Source: Betaproteobacteria bacterium
Lineage (GTDB): Bacteria; Pseudomonadota; Gammaproteobacteria; Burkholderiales; Rhodocyclaceae
Direction: 5' to 3'
DNA: 64,000 bases
Assembly: GCA_016709965.1 (NCBI GenBank)
Contig: JADJLT010000002.1
Location: 62,001 to 126,000 of the forward strand
Part shown: piece after piece, positions 17,935-27,209 of the stretch
How positions within the stretch are numbered: the first letter of the stretch is position 1
Layout: every line of letters begins with the position of its first letter
Notes under the pieces: generated by a model
Told to the model about the DNA's origin: nothing
Seen by the model: the letters and a program-made list of their open reading frames with translations, nothing else
Databases searched by the model: none
Made by a program: the position numbers and the translations under genes

Positions 17935-19575
17935 ATGCATGAACACACCATTCACCCCTTGGACGAATGCCCGCCGCCCGGCGGCTTTTGCCGAACGCAC
18001 GAGCTGAATATCCAGCTGCTGGCAGCGCTTTACGCCGTTAGCCGGGTACTCAGCCGCTCCCTGGATTTCAATGAAACGCTGCGCGACGTATTGCGCGTGC
18101 TGCACGATGAAGCCGGCCTGAACCGTGGTCTGATCAGCGTACTCGACCCGGACAGCGGCAAGCTCAATATCCACACAATCTACAGTCCGGAAGGCCCGAT
18201 CCTCGATGACTCGCAATACGGCCCCGGCGAAGGCATCATCGGCCTGGTACTGGAAAAGCCGCGCACCATCAAACTGACTCGCGTCGCCGATGAGGCACGC
18301 TTTCTAAACCGTGGTGACGTCTATCAAGGCGAATTGCCCTTCATCGCCGTGCCCATCAAGGTCGGTGGCGATCTCAAGGGGGTACTGGCCGTCCAGCCCG
18401 AACTGCCTGAAGACGGCCTGCTGGAAGAACGCGCCCAGTTTGTTGAAATGGTCGCCAACCTGATCGGTCAGAGCCTGAGACTGTCGATGCAGGTTGCCCA
18501 GGAAAAATCCAGCCTCTTGGAAGAACGCGACCTGCTGCGCCGCACCGTGCGTCATCAGTTCGGCTTTGACAGTATGGTGGGCCGTTCGGCGGTCATGCGC
18601 CGTGTGTTCGACCAGGCACGCATGGTCGCCAAGTGGAACACCACCGTGCTGATTCGCGGCGAAACCGGCACCGGCAAGGAACTGATCGCCAACGCCATTC
18701 ATTACAACTCGCCGCGCGCCCGCAATGCGCTGGTCAAGCTGAACTGCGCCGCCTTGCCGGAAAACCTTCTGGAATCCGAACTCTTCGGCCACGAACGCGG
18801 CGCCTTTACCGGCGCCGTCGAATCGCGCAAGGGCCGATTCGAGCAGGCCCACGGCGGTACCCTCTTCCTCGATGAAATCGGCGAAGTCTCAGCCGCGTTC
18901 CAGGCCAAGATGCTGCGCATCCTGCAGGAAGGCGAATTCGAGCGGGTCGGTGGCAGCAAGACCATCAAGGTTGATGTCCGCATCATCGCAGCGACCCACC
19001 GCGATCTGGAAACTGCTGTCGAGATGGGCGACTTCCGCGAAGACCTTTTTTATCGCCTCAATGTCATGCCACTGTTTCTGCCTCCGCTGCGCGAGCGCAT
19101 CGAGGACATCCCGGAAATTGCCCGCCACCTGCTGACCAAGATCGGCAGCGACCAGAAGCGCAAACTGACCTTGACCGACATGGCCAACCGCCGCCTGGCC
19201 AACCACGATTGGCCCGGTAACGTCCGCGAACTTGAAAACTGTCTGGAACGTGCCGCAGTGCTCTCCGACGACGGTCAGATCGACGTAGATCTGATCCGCT
19301 TCCCGAGCGTACGCGAGCGCAGCAGTCCACGCCCCATGCGCACGGTGATTTCCACCCCCCAAGGGGACTTCCTGCGGGGCGCGGTCAACCCGAATTCCGG
19401 GGCAATTCCGGAAATTGATATCGATGACCCCAACCTGTCGGAAAAGGAACGTGTCATCGCTGCACTGGAACAAGCCGGCTGGGTGCAAGCCAAGGCCGCT
19501 CGAATCCTCGGCATGACGCCGCGCCAGATTGCCTACCGCATCCAGACGCTGAACATCGAAGTCAAGCAGTTTTAA
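17935..19575 (+). CDS. nifA: NifA, sigma-54 activator of nif genes
   Basis: A 546-residue enhancer-binding protein. It has an N-terminal GAF domain (about 35-185), an AAA+ domain (about 210-450) with Walker A GETGTGKE, the sigma-54 contact loop GAFTGA and WPGNVRELEN, and a C-terminal Fis-type helix-turn-helix (AKAARILGMTPRQIAYRIQ). The linker before the HTH has no Cys-x4-Cys, so it is the NifL-controlled class and not the directly oxygen-sensitive rhizobial class. The start at 17935 is chosen because the frame upstream is the end of nifL. It should recognise the TGT-N10-ACA sites listed here. Confidence 0.96.
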   Translation: MHEHTIHPLDECPPPGGFCRTHELNIQLLAALYAVSRVLSRSLDFNETLRDVLRVLHDEAGLNRGLISVLDPDSGKLNIHTIYSPEGPILDDSQYGPGEGIIGLVLEKPRTIKLTRVADEARFLNRGDVYQGELPFIAVPIKVGGDLKGVLAVQPELPEDGLLEERAQFVEMVANLIGQSLRLSMQVAQEKSSLLEERDLLRRTVRHQFGFDSMVGRSAVMRRVFDQARMVAKWNTTVLIRGETGTGKELIANAIHYNSPRARNALVKLNCAALPENLLESELFGHERGAFTGAVESRKGRFEQAHGGTLFLDEIGEVSAAFQAKMLRILQEGEFERVGGSKTIKVDVRIIAATHRDLETAVEMGDFREDLFYRLNVMPLFLPPLRERIEDIPEIARHLLTKIGSDQKRKLTLTDMANRRLANHDWPGNVRELENCLERAAVLSDDGQIDVDLIRFPSVRERSSPRPMRTVISTPQGDFLRGAVNPNSGAIPEIDIDDPNLSEKERVIAALEQAGWVQAKAARILGMTPRQIAYRIQTLNIEVKQF

Positions 19576-19602
19576 GCAGCGCAGTAGCGCGCCGCCAACC
19601 TA

Positions 19603-20847
19603 TCATTCATCAAAAGCGTGAATGAAATCGCGCAGCCGCGGATAGATTTGCCGCTCCCAGCGCTTGCCGTTGAAGACGCCGTAATGCCCAACCGTCGCTT
19701 GCAGGTGGTGCTGTTTGCGGTATGGAGCGAGTTTGGCGCACAGATCATGGGCAGCCAGCGTCTGGCCGATTGAGCAAATATCGTCACGCTCGCCTTCGAC
19801 CGTGAATAGTGCCGTTCGGCGAATCAGTTCCGGCCGCACCAGTCGCCCGCGGTATTCGAGCTTTCCTTGCGGCAAGTGGTACTCCTGAAAGACCTTGCGC
19901 ACGGTCTGCAGATAAAACTCAGCCGGCAGATCCATCATCGCCAGGTATTCGTCGTAGAACTCCTTGATGCCGATGGCGCGATCCGTTTCGCCCGCTGCAT
20001 AGTGGTCGTACATCCTGCGGAACGACTCCTTGTGACGATCAATGTTCATACTCATGAATGCAGAAATTTGCAGAAAGCCCGGATAAACCTTGCGCAGCGC
20101 GCCCTTGTAACGGAGCGGGACAGTCCCGATCAGCTTGCGCTCAAACCACTCGATGGGCTTTTCGGTGGCCAGGCGGTTCACCTCGGTCGGATTGATCCGG
20201 CAATCGATCGGCCCCGCCATCAATGTCATGCTGCGCGGTTGGTGCGGATGATTCTCCTCGGCCATGATGGACACCGCGGCCAGGGTCGGCACGGTCGGCT
20301 GGCAGACAGCTACCAGATGGGTATGCGGCCCGAGCCAATCGACGAAGGTGATGATCTGTTCGATAAAAGTATCGAGATCGAACAGGCCGGCGGAAAGCGG
20401 AATGTCGCGCACGTTATGCCAGTCGGTGACGTAAACATCGTGGTCACGCAGCAGCGTCTGCACCGTGCCGCGCAACAAGGTGGCGAAGTGGCCGGAAGCC
20501 GGCGCCACCAACAAGACCTTGGGCTCGCCCGGTGCGACACCTTCCTTGCGGAAACGCAGCAGGGTACAGAAAGGTGTGGCGTGCACCGCCTCCTCTGTCA
20601 CCAAAACAGTGCCTGCGTCGGTGTCCACCTTGTCGATGCCAAAGGGAGGCCGATCATGCGTCAGGCCGGCCAGCGCCAGCACCTCACAGGCCCCGGCCGC
20701 CTTGCGCAGCAACTTGCTCTCGGGCAACCAGAACAGGCTGTGATGCAGCCATGGCGCCAGATATCGCGCCACCGAACGCATCGGCGTCGTGAGGTCGGCC
20801 AGCGTCTGGTAGGCCTGATAATGCAGTGCGGGGCTAAAGGCGGTCAT
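19603..20847 (-). CDS. phaZ: Intracellular PHB depolymerase
   Basis: A 414-residue protein of the intracellular polyhydroxybutyrate depolymerase family (PhaZ1 type). The alpha/beta-hydrolase region shows VTDWHNVRDIP (about 143) and the cysteine nucleophile motif AVCQPTVP in place of a lipase serine box. The C-terminal conserved motif VGHYGVFNGKRWERQIYP carries the catalytic histidine. The start MTAFSPALHYQAYQ at 20847 is chosen over an ATG 8 codons upstream. Convergent with nifA, with no clear terminator between. Confidence 0.93.
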   Translation of the reverse strand: MTAFSPALHYQAYQTLADLTTPMRSVARYLAPWLHHSLFWLPESKLLRKAAGACEVLALAGLTHDRPPFGIDKVDTDAGTVLVTEEAVHATPFCTLLRFRKEGVAPGEPKVLLVAPASGHFATLLRGTVQTLLRDHDVYVTDWHNVRDIPLSAGLFDLDTFIEQIITFVDWLGPHTHLVAVCQPTVPTLAAVSIMAEENHPHQPRSMTLMAGPIDCRINPTEVNRLATEKPIEWFERKLIGTVPLRYKGALRKVYPGFLQISAFMSMNIDRHKESFRRMYDHYAAGETDRAIGIKEFYDEYLAMMDLPAEFYLQTVRKVFQEYHLPQGKLEYRGRLVRPELIRRTALFTVEGERDDICSIGQTLAAHDLCAKLAPYRKQHHLQATVGHYGVFNGKRWERQIYPRLRDFIHAFDE

Positions 20848-20990
20848 GGTCGGTTTCCGGCAGATGGGCAACGCTTTCCATAAGCAATACGCATGCCGTC
20901 ACCGGCACATCGATTGGCATATGCTTTGCTACATAAAGACACGCCGTGCGCATTCGCCGCACTGCACCCGTTTTGTGGAGACCCAATCCG

Positions 20991-21647
20991 ATGCCCGTCG
21001 CAACCCTTACCCTGAGCAGCAAAAACTACTCGTCCTGGTCGTTGCGCGGCTGGTTGATGGCCCGCTTCGCCGGACTCGATTTTTCCGAACAAATGGTTGA
21101 AACGGACAATGCCAGTGCGCGCGCCGAACTGCTGCTGCTCGCCCCTTCCGTGCGCGTGCCGCGGCTGACGCATGGCGACATTTCAGTCTGGGATACGCTC
21201 GCCATTGGCGAATATCTCAACGAAATCAAGCCCAAGGCCGGCCTGCTTCCAGCCGATGCGACCGCCCGCGCCCATTGCCGTTCGATCTGCGGCGAGATGC
21301 ATTCCGGCTTTGCCTCGCTGCGCGCGGCACTACCAATGAATCTCAAGGCCCGCTTCCCCAATTTCACGGTCTGGTCGCGCGCCAAGGGCGATATCGAGCG
21401 CGTCGTCGAGATCTGGCATGATTGCCTGCAACAGTACGGCGGCCCCTTCCTGTTCGGCAAGAAGCCAACCCTCGCCGATGCCATGTACGCGCCGGTCGCC
21501 ACTCGTTTCATGACCTATGACGTGGCGCTTGACGAGGTCTGTGCAGCCTATTGCCAGACCATCATGACCCTGCCGGTAATGAAGGAATGGATCGAGGCAG
21601 CAAAGGGAGAACCTGACGATATTGAAGAACTTGAAATGGAGTTCTGA
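20991..21647 (+). CDS. Glutathione S-transferase family protein
   Basis: A 218-residue GST. The thioredoxin-fold N-domain begins MPVATLTLSSKNYSSWSLRGWL (catalytic serine region SxxSxSLR), with VPRLTHGDISVWDTLAIGEYL at the GSH site, followed by the helical C-domain (PTLADAMYAPVATRF). Close to the family that includes YfcF-like and maleylacetoacetate isomerase-like enzymes; the substrate is unknown. The start at 20991 follows GGAG. Not obviously linked to nif. Confidence 0.88.
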   Translation: MPVATLTLSSKNYSSWSLRGWLMARFAGLDFSEQMVETDNASARAELLLLAPSVRVPRLTHGDISVWDTLAIGEYLNEIKPKAGLLPADATARAHCRSICGEMHSGFASLRAALPMNLKARFPNFTVWSRAKGDIERVVEIWHDCLQQYGGPFLFGKKPTLADAMYAPVATRFMTYDVALDEVCAAYCQTIMTLPVMKEWIEAAKGEPDDIEELEMEF

Positions 21648-21764
21648 CAGCCGGAAACGCCCAAAAAAATTGCACACTTTCGAGGCACATGCTCGTCGGC
21701 GGTGCGTCGGAGCAATGACCTCGACATGGCCAATTTTTGCAGAGTCACCGCTCTTTAACTCACT

Positions 21765-21780
21765 TGTCGCAAACCCTACA
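21765..21780. promoter_or_regulatory. NifA upstream activator for ferredoxin-nifZ-nifF
   Basis: TGT-CGCAAACCCT-ACA, a perfect TGT-N10-ACA 43 bases upstream of the -24 element. Confidence 0.83.
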
Positions 21781-21823
21781 AATCAGCAACAGACCAAATC
21801 ATTGAATTAATTGGATTATTACC

Positions 21824-21839
21824 TGGCATTCCCCTTGCA
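21824..21839 (+). promoter_or_regulatory. Sigma-54 promoter of ferredoxin-nifZ-nifF
   Basis: TGGCAT-TCCCC-TTGCA; only the sixth base differs from TGGCAC. It is 29 bases upstream of the ferredoxin ATG. Confidence 0.87.
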
Positions 21840-21868
21840 ATAACTTGGCTATCAACCAGGAGAGCAAC

Positions 21869-22198
21869 ATGCCAAAACCCAAGAAACACGTCCTCGTCTG
21901 CGTTCAGGGACGGCCCAACGGTCACCCACGCGGCTCTTGCCAGGAAAAGGGCTGCGGCACCACCTGGCAGGCCTTTTCGGACGAATTTACGGCCCGCAAC
22001 CTGTGGGCTTCGGGCTTTCAGCTGACCAACACCGGCTGCCTCGGCCCCTGCCATCTCGGCCCCAGCGTGGTGATTTATCCGGAAGGCACGATGTACGTCG
22101 GCGTCAAGCCGGAAGATGTGGGCACCATCATCGACGAGCATTTGATGTTTGATCAACCGGTCGCCCACCTGCTGGCGCCGGCCGATGTCTGGGCCTGA
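21869..22198 (+). CDS. Thioredoxin-like [2Fe-2S] ferredoxin (FeSI type)
   Basis: A 109-residue ferredoxin of the thioredoxin-fold [2Fe-2S] class (Shethna protein I-like). Cluster cysteines are seen in CVQGRPNGHPRGSCQEKGCG and CLGPCHLGPSVVIYPEG. The ATG at 21869 has GGAGAG ahead; an in-frame ATG eight codons upstream would leave almost no leader after the sigma-54 promoter. It begins an operon with nifZ, nifF and a small unknown gene, so it probably carries electrons during nitrogen fixation, perhaps as partner of NifF or the cofactor machinery. Confidence 0.9.
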   Translation: MPKPKKHVLVCVQGRPNGHPRGSCQEKGCGTTWQAFSDEFTARNLWASGFQLTNTGCLGPCHLGPSVVIYPEGTMYVGVKPEDVGTIIDEHLMFDQPVAHLLAPADVWA

Positions 22199-22202
22199 GA
22201 TC

Positions 22203-22481
22203 ATGGAAAAACTACCCTACGAAATCGGTGACATGGTCTTTGCAGCCGAAGACATCTTCAACGATGGCGGCATGCCCGGCATCGACGACGAGGAAGGTCT
22301 GATCGTCCCGGCCGGGCAGCGTGGCGTGGTCGTGCATTTCGGCGTGGCCGAGATGGACGAAACCAAGGAAATCTATCTGGTCCAGTTCGAAAATGGCCCG
22401 GATGGCAGTCTCGGTGCACCAATCGGCTGCCTGCCGGATGAGCTGACCCAGGAAACAGACACCGCTACGGTCAACGGGTAA
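22203..22481 (+). CDS. nifZ: NifZ, P-cluster maturation protein
   Basis: A 92-residue NifZ. The conserved N-terminal pattern is YEIGDMVFAAEDIFNDGGMPGIDDEEGLIVPAGQRGVVVHFG, followed by EIYLVQFENG. By family it helps form the second P-cluster of NifDK. The start MEKLPYEIGD at 22203 is four bases after the ferredoxin stop. One variant copy of the dispersed motif spans its last codons. Confidence 0.88.
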   Translation: MEKLPYEIGDMVFAAEDIFNDGGMPGIDDEEGLIVPAGQRGVVVHFGVAEMDETKEIYLVQFENGPDGSLGAPIGCLPDELTQETDTATVNG

Positions 22482-22484
22482 AAA
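22468..22484 (+). repeat. Dispersed 17-bp motif, copy 2 (two mismatches)
   Basis: CGGTCAACGGGTAAAAA spans the nifZ stop codon and the base before the nifF ATG, so here the motif provides both a stop codon and the leader. Confidence 0.45.
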
Positions 22485-23017
22485 TGACCAAAATCGGAAT
22501 TTTCTTCGGCACCGACACCGGCCGCACCCGGCTGATCGCCAAGCAGATGGCGAAAAAGCTGGGTGAATCTGCCGATGCGCCGGTAAATATCGGCCGCACG
22601 ACGCTGGACGATTTCCTCGCCTACGACGCGTTGATCCTCGGTAGCCCGACGTTGGGCGATGGCGAACTGCCCGGGCAATCGGTCGGCCTCAGCCAACCGA
22701 GCTGGGAGGAGTTTCTGCCGCAACTGGCCGGCGCCGATCTGACCGGCAAGGTCGCAGCGATCTACGGGCTGGGTGATCAGAAGAAATATCCCGATGAATT
22801 TGTCGACGCCATCGGCATCATTCATGACGCGCTGGTCGCCGCTGGTGCAAGAGTGGTTGGCCGCTGGCCAATAGCAGCTTACGAGTTCGCCGCCTCACAG
22901 GCTGTCGACGGCGAGCATTTCCTCGGTCTGGCCCTCGACCAGATCAACCAGCCGGTATTGACCGAAGAACGCATCGATACCTGGCTGGCGCAAATCCGAC
23001 CGGAGCTACTGCCATGA
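22484..23017 (+). CDS. nifF: NifF, flavodoxin
   Basis: A 177-residue long-chain flavodoxin, the usual electron donor to NifH. The FMN phosphate loop is IFFGTDTGRTRLIA (residues about 5-18), with LGSPTLGDGELPG and IYGLGDQKKYPDEFVDA as the isoalloxazine-binding loops. The ATG follows the nifZ stop by two bases and the gene overlaps the next by four. Expected to be reduced by the Rnf complex or another oxidoreductase. Confidence 0.94.
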   Translation: MTKIGIFFGTDTGRTRLIAKQMAKKLGESADAPVNIGRTTLDDFLAYDALILGSPTLGDGELPGQSVGLSQPSWEEFLPQLAGADLTGKVAAIYGLGDQKKYPDEFVDAIGIIHDALVAAGARVVGRWPIAAYEFAASQAVDGEHFLGLALDQINQPVLTEERIDTWLAQIRPELLP

Positions 23018-23319
23018 ACGCCAATCCTTGGGCCTCGCCAAAATCCCGTGAAATCCGCCGTGTACTGGTCTCACTTGATGAACGCATCGCCAGCGCCTGC
23101 GATATCGAACCGGACGCCGGGCAAGACCCGCACATCGTCACCCTGCGCCACGCCGAAATCGCCACACTACGCGCCCACGTGTATCTGCACGGCCAGCGAG
23201 CCGGGACCTACGGCATCTTCTACGAATTCCCGCACCCGGTACCGGGCATTCTGGAGAGCGAGGAGAACCTGCCGCTGCCGAAGGTATTGGCCAGCCTCGC
23301 TCTGCATTTCGACGCCTGA
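23014..23319 (+). CDS. Unknown protein of nifF operon (101 aa)
   Basis: I do not recognise this family. It is a soluble protein without cysteine motifs apart from a single CDIEPD. Its second half, THVYLHG-like followed by AGTYGIFYEFPHPVPG, looks like beta strands. It overlaps nifF by four bases (ATGA), so it is surely co-translated with nifF and under the same NifA promoter. Possible role: partner of flavodoxin or ferredoxin (inference). Confidence 0.78.
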   Translation: MNANPWASPKSREIRRVLVSLDERIASACDIEPDAGQDPHIVTLRHAEIATLRAHVYLHGQRAGTYGIFYEFPHPVPGILESEENLPLPKVLASLALHFDA

Positions 23320-23328
23320 AAGCTGCAA

Positions 23329-23757
23329 TCAGGCTGGCACGCCCAAGACAATATGGCTGGCCTTGATCAATGCACTGGCAGGCACGCCGGGTTTAAGCCC
23401 GAGCTCCAGCACCGCTTCGTTGGTCACCACGGCATAAACCAGCGTGCCGCCAGTCAACTTGATCGTCACTTCACTATTAACGGCGCCCTTGATGACGCTG
23501 TCCACGCTGCCCGCCAACTGGTTGCGGGCGCTGAACTTCACGCTCCCCTCCCCGGCCAGCACCATCACCCACGGCGCTTTCACAAACGCCATTACCGGCT
23601 TGCCAAGCGCCAGGCCCAGCGACTGAACGCTGCCTTCGGTCACGATGGCGATCAGGCGGTCACCACCGGCCATCGTGATTTCAACCTCTGCATTGACCTT
23701 GCCATCGGTCAAAGCCGTGATCGTTCCTTCAAACACATTGCGGGCGCTGATTTTCAT
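23329..23757 (-). CDS. modG: ModG, tandem-Mop molybdate-binding protein
   Basis: A 142-residue molbindin made of two Mop/TOBE repeats, one starting MKISARNVFEGTI and one starting VKFSARNQLAGSV (about residue 73). By family it stores molybdate in the cytoplasm, supplying Mo for FeMo-co. It is convergent with the nifF operon and divergent from modE, with candidate ModE operators between modG and modE. Confidence 0.92.
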   Translation of the reverse strand: MKISARNVFEGTITALTDGKVNAEVEITMAGGDRLIAIVTEGSVQSLGLALGKPVMAFVKAPWVMVLAGEGSVKFSARNQLAGSVDSVIKGAVNSEVTIKLTGGTLVYAVVTNEAVLELGLKPGVPASALIKASHIVLGVPA

Positions 23758-23799
23758 GTTGTTCTCCTTGAAGCTGTTGATGTTGGGCTGGCCCGGATT

Positions 23800-23825
23800 T
23801 CGCTATATACAAATCAGCATAGCGA
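23800..23825. promoter_or_regulatory. Candidate ModE operator 1
   Basis: TCGCTAT and ATAGCGA form a perfect inverted repeat 12 bases apart. The left arm continues as CGCTATATA, which resembles a ModE half-site. It lies 43 bases upstream of modG. Confidence 0.55.
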
Positions 23826-23933
23826 TATTAACCGGACACAAGCGTACTTTAGCCAACAGCGTTGCGCACATTCAACCATAGCGCGGCGTATAAATTGGCC
23901 TGAAACCTACGCCAAGCCACACAATTCCGCTAT

Positions 23934-23957
23934 CGTTATATACACGACAATATACTG
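23934..23957. promoter_or_regulatory. Candidate ModE operator 2
   Basis: CGTTATATA followed seven bases later by ATATACTG resembles the ModE consensus (CGTTATAT half-sites). It is 17 bases upstream of modE, consistent with autoregulation by molybdate-bound ModE. Confidence 0.6.
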
Positions 23958-23973
23958 TAGCAAGGACGACAAA

Positions 23974-24792
23974 ATGGAGCAAATCGCACATCGCCTGCGC
24001 AGCAAGCTGGAAGTGGATACCGAGTTCGGCAGCTTTCTCGGCGACACCCGGATCAAGCTGTTGGAAGCCATTGAAAAACACGGCTCGATCACCCATGCCG
24101 CCAAGGCGGTTCCACTTTCCTACAAGGCAGCGTGGGATGCCATCGACGCCATGAACAATCTCGCCGACCAGCCACTGGTTCAGCGCTCAACGGGCGGCAA
24201 GAACGGCGGCGGCACGCAGATCACCGAACATGGCAAGAAGACAGTCGCCCTCTACCGCGCGCTGGAAGCTGAATATCAGGCCGCTCTCGACCGTCTGAGC
24301 GCCAGCATGAACGATGGCCAAGCCAGTGATTTCGAACAATTCCGCCAACTCCTCAAGCGCATGTCGATCAAGGCCAGCGCCCGCAACCAGTTCGCCGGCA
24401 AGATCGTTGGCCTGCGCGAAGGCCACGTCGATTTCGAAGTCCGCCTCAAGCTCGATGACGACAACGAACTGGTCGCCGTCATCACCTGCGAATCAGCCGA
24501 AACGCTGGGCCTGACAATCGGCATGGAAGTCTTTGCGCTGGTCAAGTCATCGTCCGTGCTGCTGCTCTCCGATTCGACCGTCAAAACCAGCGCACGCAAT
24601 CATCTTTGGGGCGAAATCACGCGCATCCACGACGGCCCGGTCAATGCCGAAGTCACCCTGACCCTGCCCAGCGGCAAGACCGTGTGTGCCGTGGTCACTC
24701 ACGACAGCATCGACAACCTCGGCCTCGCCATTGGCGGGAAAGCCTGCGCCGTCTTCAAGGCGTCTGCCGTGATTCTCTGTCTTCACGCCTGA
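23974..24792 (+). CDS. modE: ModE, molybdate-responsive regulator
   Basis: A 272-residue ModE with an N-terminal winged helix (about 20-85, GDTRIKLLEAIEKHGSITHAAKAV and SYKAAWDAIDAMNN) and two C-terminal Mop domains starting SIKASARNQFAGKI and TVKTSARNHLWGEI. The frame is open far upstream, but the ATG at 23974 matches the family start. It senses molybdate and controls modA and probably modG. Confidence 0.94.
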   Translation: MEQIAHRLRSKLEVDTEFGSFLGDTRIKLLEAIEKHGSITHAAKAVPLSYKAAWDAIDAMNNLADQPLVQRSTGGKNGGGTQITEHGKKTVALYRALEAEYQAALDRLSASMNDGQASDFEQFRQLLKRMSIKASARNQFAGKIVGLREGHVDFEVRLKLDDDNELVAVITCESAETLGLTIGMEVFALVKSSSVLLLSDSTVKTSARNHLWGEITRIHDGPVNAEVTLTLPSGKTVCAVVTHDSIDNLGLAIGGKACAVFKASAVILCLHA

Positions 24793-24800
24793 AAGGATAA

Positions 24801-25553
<753 letters not shown>

Positions 25554-25555
25554 TC

Positions 25556-25945
25556 ATGGAATCCACCCACCTTCTTCCCCGCGCCCGGCAGGCGCGTTGG
25601 TCCAACACGACGCCGGACTGGCTGCTATTTCTGCCTGACGAGTGGCGCGACATGGTGATAGAGCCGCTGGATTTTCAACAGCACCGGGAATACGAAATGG
25701 CCGCGATGCGCAGCTTCGGTTATGACGTCGATGGCTTGACCTGCTACTACGCCCACAGCTACGCATTGAATGAGAGCCGGACTGACGATGATGAGGATTT
25801 CTACGAGGTCGTCGCCTACGGCGAGTCGGTCCATGCCTGGCGTTTGCGCGACGAACGGTGGTTGACGTTCCGGGTGGTCTACACCGGTGCTGACTGCACC
25901 CGCAGCCGTGGCTTTTACAGCTTTTCAGAGCAAGCACCGACCTGA
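25556..25945 (+). CDS. Unknown protein between modA and modD (129 aa)
   Basis: I do not recognise it. It is a soluble, acidic, tryptophan- and tyrosine-rich protein (LTCYYAHSYALNESRTDDDEDFYEVVAYGE). It starts two bases after the modA stop and overlaps modD by one base (TGATG), so it belongs to the mod operon. It has only two cysteines, so a metal cluster is unlikely. A role in Mo handling is inferred only from position. Confidence 0.75.
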   Translation: MESTHLLPRARQARWSNTTPDWLLFLPDEWRDMVIEPLDFQQHREYEMAAMRSFGYDVDGLTCYYAHSYALNESRTDDDEDFYEVVAYGESVHAWRLRDERWLTFRVVYTGADCTRSRGFYSFSEQAPT

Positions 25946-26799
25946 TGAGCCCCTATCTCCTCCCCGACGCTTTCCTCGAAAGCCTGCTGCAGGATGACAG
26001 CCCCTGCGGTGACGCCACTACCTTTGCCCTCGGCATCGGCCAGCAAGCTGGACAACTGGTCTTTCGGGCCAGGCAGGCGATGGTCCTCTGTGGCAGCGAA
26101 GAAGCCCTGCGCATGGGCGAAATGCGTGGCCTAACCATGATTGCTCCAATGCGCGACAGTGGCAGCCGGTTGCAGGCTGGCGACGAGATATTGCGACTGA
26201 ACGGCAATGCCGCCAACCTGCACGTTGTCTGGAAGACCGCGCAAACGCTAATGGAGTATCTGTCGGGCATCGCCACCGGCGTCGCCGATATTGTCGCCGC
26301 TGCGCGTCGTGGCAATCCGGAAACCAGCGTTGTCTGCACGCGCAAGAACTTTCCCGGCACTAAGGCAGCCGCCTTGAAAGCCGTGCTCAGTGGCGGCGCC
26401 GCCCCGCATCGCCTGAACCTGTCGGAAACCCTGCTGGTCTTTCCCGAACACCGCGCCTTTCTCAGGGACGAAACGCCGGAAGCCACGCTGGAACGCCTGC
26501 GCCACCGTTGGCCGGAACGGGCCGTGGTCGTCGAGGTCGATAACGAAGCCGACGCCACGCGGTGGATTGCAGCCGGTGTTGAAGTGCTGCAACTGGAAAA
26601 GATGTCGGTCGACATGCTCACCCGCATCGCCAGCCATCCAGCAGTTCGCGGACAACACACCAAAATCGCCGCCGCCGGCGGTATCAATGCGAGCAATGCC
26701 GAAGCCTACGCGCAAGCCGGCGCCCGCATTCTTGTCACCAGCGCCCCCTACTCGGCACCGCCGCGCGATGTCGCGGTTACCCTCGAACCCGTTACTTAA
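25945..26799 (+). CDS. modD: ModD, NadC-like phosphoribosyltransferase homologue
   Basis: A 284-residue member of the quinolinate phosphoribosyltransferase superfamily named ModD for its presence in molybdenum operons. Typical motifs are DDSPCGDATTFALGI at the N-terminus, TRKNFPGTKAAALKAVLSGGAAPHRLNLSET in the middle and KIAAAGGINASNAEAYAQAGARILVTSAPY at the end. Its substrate in Mo metabolism is not known. It is coupled to the previous gene and followed 16 bases later by a NifX-like gene. Confidence 0.9.
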   Translation: MSPYLLPDAFLESLLQDDSPCGDATTFALGIGQQAGQLVFRARQAMVLCGSEEALRMGEMRGLTMIAPMRDSGSRLQAGDEILRLNGNAANLHVVWKTAQTLMEYLSGIATGVADIVAAARRGNPETSVVCTRKNFPGTKAAALKAVLSGGAAPHRLNLSETLLVFPEHRAFLRDETPEATLERLRHRWPERAVVVEVDNEADATRWIAAGVEVLQLEKMSVDMLTRIASHPAVRGQHTKIAAAGGINASNAEAYAQAGARILVTSAPYSAPPRDVAVTLEPVT

Positions 26800-26815
26800 C
26801 CTTTGGACGATCACC

Positions 26816-27208
26816 ATGAAAATCGCCATCGCCACCAAGGATTTCGCCACCGTCAGCAGCCACGCCGGACAAACCCGGCAATGGCTGCTCTATGACCTGA
26901 GCGAACACCGCGCCCATCAACTGCTACCCGTGCCGCTGCGCGTCGATCTGGATAAGGAACAAGTGCTGCACGTCTTCGAAGACAACGCACCTCACCCGCT
27001 CGACGGCGTAGACATTGTGGTGGCTGCCAGTGCTGGCGACGGCTTTATCCGCCACATGAAAAAGCGCGGTAGCGACGTGCTGCTCACCGGCGAAAGCGAC
27101 CCGGCCATCGCCATCACCCGCATCCTGGCCGGCGAAGCGCTGGCCGATCAACGCTTCGACATCACGACGGCGCTGTGCAAGGTACGCGACCTGTTTTCCC
27201 GCTACTAA
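26816..27208 (+). CDS. NifX/NifB-superfamily FeMo-co-binding-like protein
   Basis: A 130-residue single-domain protein of the dinitrogenase iron-molybdenum cofactor (NifX/NafY core) superfamily. It begins MKIAIATKDFATVSSHAGQTRQWLLYDL, has the loop VVAASAGDGFIRHMKKRGSDVLLTGE and ends with a short helix. It has one cysteine only. Placed last in modE-modA-orf-modD, it might bind a Mo- or Fe-S-containing precursor (inference). The ATG at 26816 is chosen; the much longer frame upstream overlaps modD. Confidence 0.85.
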   Translation: MKIAIATKDFATVSSHAGQTRQWLLYDLSEHRAHQLLPVPLRVDLDKEQVLHVFEDNAPHPLDGVDIVVAASAGDGFIRHMKKRGSDVLLTGESDPAIAITRILAGEALADQRFDITTALCKVRDLFSRY

Positions 27209-27209
27209 C

